Assembly: GCA_003996215.1 (NCBI GenBank)
Contig: QJPP01001412.1
Coordinates: forward strand, 62,001 to 126,000
Source of the DNA: Jaltomata sinuosa
Taxonomy: Eukaryota; Streptophyta; Magnoliopsida; Solanales; Solanaceae
DNA: 64,000 nucleotides
Direction of reading: 5' to 3'
Part shown: piece after piece, positions 58,590-64,000 of the stretch
Layout of the letters: the number at the start of each line of letters is the position of its first letter
Position numbering within the stretch: the stretch's first letter is position 1
The notes under the pieces: model-generated
Database searches by the model: none
Told to the model about the DNA's origin: nothing
What the model saw: the letters and a program-made list of their open reading frames with translations, nothing else
Translations under genes and position numbers: made by a program

Positions 58590-59144
58590 ATGGTTCATAT
58601 GATAGCATCGACATCAGTTAGGGGAGAGCCTTCGACTACAACACCTCCGACTCCAGCTAGGGGCGAGGAGGTCGTAGAGGTAGAGCTAGGGGACGTGCCC
58701 GAGCAGCGACACCAATTAGAGCTTCTAGGGTTGAGGTTGAGCCTGAGTATGAGCCCAGGATTATTCCAGAGCAGCAACATATGGACCAGGGTACAGCCCA
58801 AGTGCCACTAGCTCCAATACCAGCTTCATCACTTGCATCAGGCCGAGCTCAGTCTTTAGGTATTTGGGGTTTACTTCTACAGTTATTAGGTAGATTGGGG
58901 ATCAGCCTGCTGAGGTAGCACAGACATCCGCTCAGGCGGCAGCCCTGGGTGCACAAAGTTCAGGAGTGCAGCCTGCTACTACGGCTCCCTGTGTTGAGGT
59001 TCTTCCAGTTTTATCTGTCACACAACCTCTTGCTCCTCGCCCAGCTATACAGAGATGGAGCAGAAGGTGTTGGGCAGATTTCTGAGATTAGCTCCACCTA
59101 GATTTGTGGGTACTCTTGGTCAGGATACGCATGACTTTGTAGTG
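58590..59144 (+). pseudogene. Gag start of the plus-strand gypsy element, broken and interrupted
   Basis: An N-terminal Arg/Gly-rich segment (RGRARGRARAATP, near 58660-58720) is typical of chromovirus gag proteins. A shifted frame at 59055 gives EQKVLGRFLRLAPPRFVGTL, the start of the gag core, then GQDTHDFV. Frame changes and a poorly preserved middle are visible. At 59144 the reading stops at the LTR of a minus-strand element, so the remainder of this element lies beyond that insertion, outside the window. Confidence 0.78.
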
Positions 59145-61219
59145 TGTCATGACCCGAGACTAGGCCCCGGACGTAACGGGCATCCCAGACCAATGAAGGC
59201 CTGCGAAGACCCCTTAGCATTCATAATAAGCACATTCAATAATAAAGAGTTGCGAAAATGGACACAATACTAAAATTTCTGGTTCAATGTAAATAAGTCA
59301 AAACCAAACCTTAAGGGATCAAATCATACGTAATATACGAAGCCTCTATTCCATAATGAAAAGAAATCATCTATACCGGGACAAGGCCCCGGCAATACCA
59401 TAAAACAAAATACTATAACAATCTATCATAGAAGTGACCTTCTGAAGGATGGAGGCTCACCAAAAGTTGGGTCTGTCTACTCGAATCTAGCTCTGAGTAG
59501 TGTCGCGGGAAGGTGCCTCGGAACCTACATCATACAACGATGTAGCCCCCGAAGACGGTCAATACATGGAATGTAGTGGTACACAGAACAGAGGAAATAG
59601 ATACAGAATACTTTATCTGAAAAGCTGGCATTTAAAACACTTCCAATACAATAGCAGCAAATATCCAAGTAGTTTCTATTAAGAGAAAAACAATAAACTT
59701 ATATCATTTACTTTTGAACTTGATTGTATCGCCGACTTCTATTCAACACCACGGGCTATGTGGGTCCGATCAATGCTCGGCCGGCTAAGCCCCAACCTAT
59801 GTTTGCTGCATGAGTCGAGATTTCAATACAATATGGCCAGCATAATCTTCCTTGTAGAGGAAAATATAAGGTCGTCTCAAGTTAGGAACGAACCATCCCT
59901 ATGTCAGCAAAACACAGGTTTCGGACGTTGATACACCTAGCCTCACGCCTTCTCGATTAACCATCTAATTCTCTTAGAGCCCAAATTATTACCGTTTTCA
60001 ATATCCTTAAAAACATAATTCAATAATAACAATTTCATTAGGGGCATAAAACATTATTGGTATCGTCATACCAAGACTTGCAAGTCATCCATTCCGTCAT
60101 TTAAAACCCATAAGGTCTGTCATTAATCCATTATGCTCACATTTACAACAATTATGTAAGAAAACAATGATCTTCCATTATCGATCCAATTCATTCACAA
60201 AATCTATTAAATAGTAGACTAATTCAACTTTAATATGCCATTTGAATGTTTTGAAGAATACATCGAAATCAGTAAAAATCCATCAAATCCCTTTATATAT
60301 AATTCATTATATAGACCATCGTAATTTCAAGCAAAAGATAGGGAAATCATAATTTATGCATCTTTAGTCAAGTTATCATACGTATGCTTGTAACCCTAAC
60401 TTCTCACTAACAATCATATAGATGAGTAAGGTTTGAAAACCATAGGGTTTAGAAGATTATTTAAGAAGGATGTTCTGCATACCTTTTGACGGAGAAAATC
60501 TAAGGTAAACTTGAGTTCTTTTGCCTTGGAGAAGAAATCGCCTCTTTTCTTTGTATTAGACTAAGTGTTGATCTGATTTTTGGGAGAATGAGGGATTTGA
60601 GGTAGTTTAGGCTTAATATCAGGTTTAGTCCAGTTAAAACGACGTAGTTTGGCTTAAAAAAATTGGGAAAAGACCAAATAACCCCTTGAAAATGCGTTAA
60701 CAGTGCAGAACGGGTTTGTCTGATGGTTCAGGAGACGAACCATCAGAACCTTGATGGGTCGTCACTCCGAACCGTCAAAACATGACCAAAATTCAGTCTC
60801 ACTATTTAATTCTGACGACTTAACTTGACGAATTGTCACAAGTGTGACGGTTCGTCACGCCGAGTCGTCACCCTCGGGCAGACTGACGTCTTCTTGGTAA
60901 ACTGAGCATAACGTTTTACTCCAGACTCGAATTATTGCACGGTTAGTGGAGTTGGAAAGGATACTCGAAGACCTTTAATTTGGTGGGTATTAGGTCACCT
61001 AATTCATTATATGCTAGGATTAATGATCATTTGAAGTTGACCATAGTTGAATCTTACATGAGAACTTAATCGATTGGGGTGCGTTCAACCTAACTTGATG
61101 GTAGGAGTTTCTTATGAACATGATTCGCATACAAATCACTCATCACACTAGGAAATGATCATTACACTCATGTAAATAGTTTGGGGTCTTTATCTTTAAT
61201 TTTTTTTAAGAGTATTACA
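59145..61219 (-). repeat. 3' LTR of the minus-strand chromovirus
   Basis: Minus-strand start TGTAATACTC and end GGGTCATGACA; 2075 bp. Contains a word cluster at 60705-60895 (GACGGTTCGTCAC, GAGTCGTCACC, GACGAACCATCAG). The plus-strand open frames at 59055-59273 and 59500-59682 extend into it but are not LTR genes. Confidence 0.9.
60705..60895. repeat. Cluster of GACGGTTCGTCAC / GAGTCGTCACC words in the chromovirus LTR
   Basis: TGATGGTTC, GACGAACCATCA, GATGGGTCGTCACTCC, CCGTCAAAAC, TGACGAATTGTCACAAGTG, GACGGTTCGTCACGCCGAG and TCGTCACCC occur within 190 bp, several as inverted pairs. The vocabulary matches that in the unrelated LTR at 32640-33010. Confidence 0.75.
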
Positions 61220-61220
61220 A

Positions 61221-61235
61221 TATCTCCCCTTTAGG
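61221..61235 (-). other. Polypurine tract of the minus-strand chromovirus
   Basis: On the minus strand CTAAAGGGGAGATA lies directly before the 3' LTR start, the usual place where plus-strand DNA synthesis begins in LTR retroelements. Confidence 0.85.
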
Positions 61236-61346
61236 ATCATTCATCCTCGAGTGATGATTAAGGAGACTTCTAGCACGACATAGGAAAGGGAATGAATCAA
61301 TAAGAAAAATATCAAGGGATTTTGAGAAGGACTTCGGATTCATACC

Positions 61347-61796
61347 TTAATTAACTTCGTCCAAAGAAGTGAACAAAAAGGGATATCTAGCATTCATGTC
61401 CTCCTCCGCTTCCCAAGTAGCTTCTTCTACTTTTTGATTCCTCCACAACACCTTCACCGAAGCTATCTCTTTGGTTCTCAGCTTTCGAACTTGACGATCC
61501 AAAATTTCTATGGGAACTTCTTCATAGGACAAGGAATCTTTCACACCAATGTTCTCTATAGGAACCACAAGATAATGATCACCCACACACTTTTTGAGCA
61601 TAGATACATGGAACACGGGATAAACCGATGCCAAATTCGCGGGTAACTCCAACTCATAAGCAACATTCCCAATCTTTCTCAAAATTTGATAAGGGTCGAT
61701 ATAACGAGGACTGAGCTTAAACTTTTTCCCAAACCTCATAACTCCCTTCATAGGAGAGACTTTCAAGAACACCCAATCGCCAGTGACGAATTCCAA
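61347..61796 (-). pseudogene. Integrase C-terminus with chromodomain-like tail
   Basis: Minus strand. TGDWVFLKVSPMKGVMRFGK and LSPRYIDPYQILRKIGNVAY form the GPY/F-type integrase end (the usual Gly-Pro-Tyr reads Asp-Pro-Tyr). PVFHVSMLKKCVGD and the end EILDRQVRKLRTKEIASVKV followed by LWRNQKVEEATWEAEEDM make a chromodomain-like motif that in relatives directs insertion to heterochromatin. Upstream (61797-61984) the reading is frameshifted with stops. This is the 3' end of the pol gene. Confidence 0.92.
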
Positions 61797-61984
61797 TTCC
61801 CTCTTTCTAACATCCGCATAAGGCTTTTGGCGACTTTGGGTAGTCTTTAGCCTCTATCATATGGTCTTAAGCTCCTCCATCGCTTGGTGCATAATGTCTG
61901 TCCCCAACAACTTAGCTTCACCCACTTATACCATCCAATAGGCGATTTATACCTCCTACTGTAAAGAGCCTCAAATGGTGCCAT

Positions 61985-62485
61985 CTATATACTCGAGTGG
62001 TAACTATTGTTGTAGGCGAACTCTATGAGGGGCAAGTGATCCACCCAACTTCCTTTAAAGTCAATGACACAAGCTCTCAACATATCTTCCAAGGTTTGAA
62101 TAGTGCGCTCTGCTTGCCCATCCGTTTGAGTATGGAAAGCAGTGCTAAAGTTCACCTGCGTACCCAAACCTTTCTGGAAAGCTCTCCAAAACTGAGAAGT
62201 GAATTGTGTACCTCTGTCGGATATTATGGAAATAGGAGCACCATGCAATCTAATAATCTCCTGAATGTACAACTTCACATAATCTTCTCCCGAATAAGTC
62301 ATTCTCACAGACAGAAAATGAGCAGACTTGGTCATTCTATCAACAATGACCCAAATGGAATCATATTGGTTACGCGAACGTGGGAGACCGGTAATGAAAT
62401 CCATATTTATCATCTCCCATTTATACATCGGGATAGCTATCTCTTGGGATGTACCACCCGGCCTTAGGTGTTCAACCTTAACTTG
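61985..62485 (-). pseudogene. Integrase catalytic core of the chromovirus, with flanking stops
   Basis: Minus strand. MINMDFITGLPRS (first Asp), PISIISDRGTQFTSQFWRAF (second Asp) and TDGQAERTIQTLEDMLRA (Glu) preserve the DDE triad. A stop precedes it (between KCSTC and QVKVEHLRPGG near 62485) and a stop follows NNSYHSSI at 61985. The core itself is well kept. Confidence 0.93.
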
Positions 62486-63250
62486 TTAACATGTAGAACA
62501 CTTAGCAACAAAATCAGCCACATCCCTCTTCATATTATTCCACCAGTACAACTCTTTCAAATCATGATATATCTTAGTAGAACTAGGGTGAACAGTGTAC
62601 CTGGAAGTATGAGACTCGCTCAAGATCCTTTCACGCAATGCATCCACATTCGGCACACACACTCTTCCTTGGTACCGCAAGATGCCATCCCCTCCTATCT
62701 CGAAAGCCATAATCTTCTGTTTACCAACATCCTCCTTAATTTTCATAAGTATGGGATTGTTAGCTTGCTTTTCCTTAAATTCAGCACCCAGGGATGACTT
62801 GGCCACCTCATGCACCATAATTCTACAATCCTCGGAGTTTAACAGCCGGACTCCCAAGTTGGCAAGCCGATGAATATCTTTCACCAACCCTCTCTTTTCC
62901 TCCTCTATATGAGACAGACTCCCCATGGACAACCTACTAAGAGCATCAGCAACTACATTAGCCTTACCTGGGTGATAGTGCAAGTTCATGTCGTAGTCCT
63001 TCAACAATTCGAGCCATCTCCTCCGCCTGAGGTTCAGCTCTTTTTGGGTGAAAACATACTGCAAACTCTTGTGATCCGTGAAAATGTCCACGTACACCCC
63101 ATATAGATAATGATGCCAAATCTTGAGTGCAACACCCACCACCACTAATTCAAGGTCATGGGTTGGGTAGTTCTTTTCGTGCACCTTAAGTTGCCTGGAA
63201 GCATATGCCATAACCTTCCCATGCTGCATAAGCAAACATCCAAGTCCCAC
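62486..63250 (-). pseudogene. RNase H and integrase zinc-binding region of the chromovirus
   Basis: Minus strand. GLGCLLMQHGKVMAYASRQL, KNYPTHDLELVVVGVALKIW and YVDIFTDHKSLQYVFTQKEL are the RNase H motifs with the acidic residues present. RRWLELLKDYDMNLHYHPGK and NVVADALSRLS follow. The zinc-binding H-H-C-C unit (HTSRYTVHPSSTKIYHDLKE then CSTC) begins the integrase. A stop separates this from the RT at 63250-63253. Confidence 0.93.
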
Positions 63251-64000
63251 TTAGGATACATCACAATAAACCACAAACCCCTCAATGCCCTCAGGTAGAG
63301 TCAGGATAGGGGCAGAGGTCAAACGATCCTTTAACTTTTCAAAGATTCCCTCACAAATATCGGAGCATACAAACTTAACCTTTTTCTGCATCAGCTTTAT
63401 CAATGGAGCAGCTATAGATGAGAAATTTTCAACAAACCTCCTATAATAACCTGCCAGACCCAAGAAGATCCTAATATCCATCGGAGTCGTGGGTCTGGGC
63501 CATTTCTTCATCGCCTCAATCTTTTGAGGATCCACTTTGATCCCTTCACTAGACACATTATGACTAACGAAAGACACCGAGTCTAGCCAAAATTCACACT
63601 TGGAGAACTTGACATATAACTCCCACTCCTTAAGAGTCTGCAGTACGATTCGTAGGTGATTGGCATGCTCCTCTTCACTCCGAGAGTAAACCAGTATGTC
63701 ATCAATAAACACAATTACAAACATATCTAGAAACTGCTTAAACACCATGTTCATAAGATCCATGAAGACTACAAGGGTGTTAGTCAAACTGAAAGACATA
63801 ATCAAAAACTCAAAATGGCCATAACAGGTTTGAAAAGCAGACTTGGGAATATCAGCCTCCCTAACCTTCAGCTGATGGTACCCCGAACGGAGATCTATTT
63901 TGGAGAAACACTTCGCACCTTGAAGTTGGTCAAAGAGGTCATCAATTCTAGGAAGAGGATACTTGTTTTTCACTGTGACTTTATTCAGTTGGCGATAATC
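63251..64000 (-). pseudogene. Reverse transcriptase of the chromovirus, partial at window edge
   Basis: Minus strand, continuing beyond 64000. KYPLPRIDDLFDQLQGAKCF, SKIDLRSGYHQLKVRE (first Asp), VFIDDILVYSRSEEEH (catalytic pair), CEFWLDSVSFVSHNVSSEGI and FLGLAGYYRRFVENFS are in order. FSLTNTLVVFMDLMN replaces the usual FGLTNAP-like block, so some conserved residues are changed. A stop ends the frame after VVYCDVS. Confidence 0.93.

Larger units (their letters stand above)
59145..64000 (-). mobile_element. Chromovirus-type Ty3/gypsy retrotransposon, minus strand, partial (runs off the window)
   Basis: 3' LTR at 59145-61219, polypurine tract just inside, then pol in reverse: chromodomain-like C-terminus, integrase, RNase H, RT to the window edge. 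It sits inside gag of the plus-strand element; the presumed target duplication next to the LTR is TAGTG (59140-59144), but the matching copy is beyond the right edge. Breaks in pol show it is dead. Confidence 0.9.

Overview
The window looks like repeat-rich, AT-rich nuclear DNA from a flowering plant. The long terminal repeats (LTRs), the tRNA-Met primer site, the retroelement protein types and the Helitron ends best match a dicot, probably Solanaceae. That assignment is an inference from repeat style; no host gene was found to confirm it. I see no intact protein-coding gene, no rRNA or tRNA gene and no CRISPR. Almost every base that can be explained belongs to a transposable element or tandem repeat, and nearly all element genes carry stops or frameshifts.

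1-14.9 kb is a three-level nest. A probable solo LTR of a Ty3/gypsy element (1656-13758) was split by a CACTA element (2801-12334, 3-bp target duplication CAG). The CACTA element was split by a hAT element (4111-8904, 8-bp duplication GCCCCAAG). The hAT landed inside an exon of the CACTA element's Ptta/En/Spm-type gene, so that gene can be read across the insertion. The hAT transposase gene is also broken and sits beside a 36-bp minisatellite.

15.0-31.1 kb starts with a long CT/CTAT microsatellite. It then holds Helitron-like rolling-circle elements, all in the same orientation. Between 21.9 and 31.1 kb they are joined head to tail, with each CTAG-type 3' end touching the next 5' end. One of them carries a degenerate leucine-rich-repeat receptor-like-protein fragment.

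31.1-54.8 kb is dominated by non-chromovirus (Tat/Athila-like) gypsy elements. These are a 5'-truncated plus-strand copy ending in an LTR (32506-34053), a complete but dead minus-strand copy (34932-49840, target duplication GGGGA) with gag, protease, RT, RNase H, integrase and a downstream env-position ORF, and remains of a third element that it interrupted. A chromovirus-style LTR (about 52115-54809) follows.

54.8-64 kb contains a CACTA end, two inverted related LTR pieces, the start of a plus-strand gypsy element (LTR, primer site, gag), and a minus-strand chromovirus inserted into that gag. The chromovirus pol runs off the right edge.

The most unusual signals are the uninterrupted Helitron chain and a recurring architecture in the retroelements. 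In that architecture, dense clusters of one short inverted word sit in LTRs and between pol and the env-position ORF. The word differs between elements but is shared by elements of different lineages.
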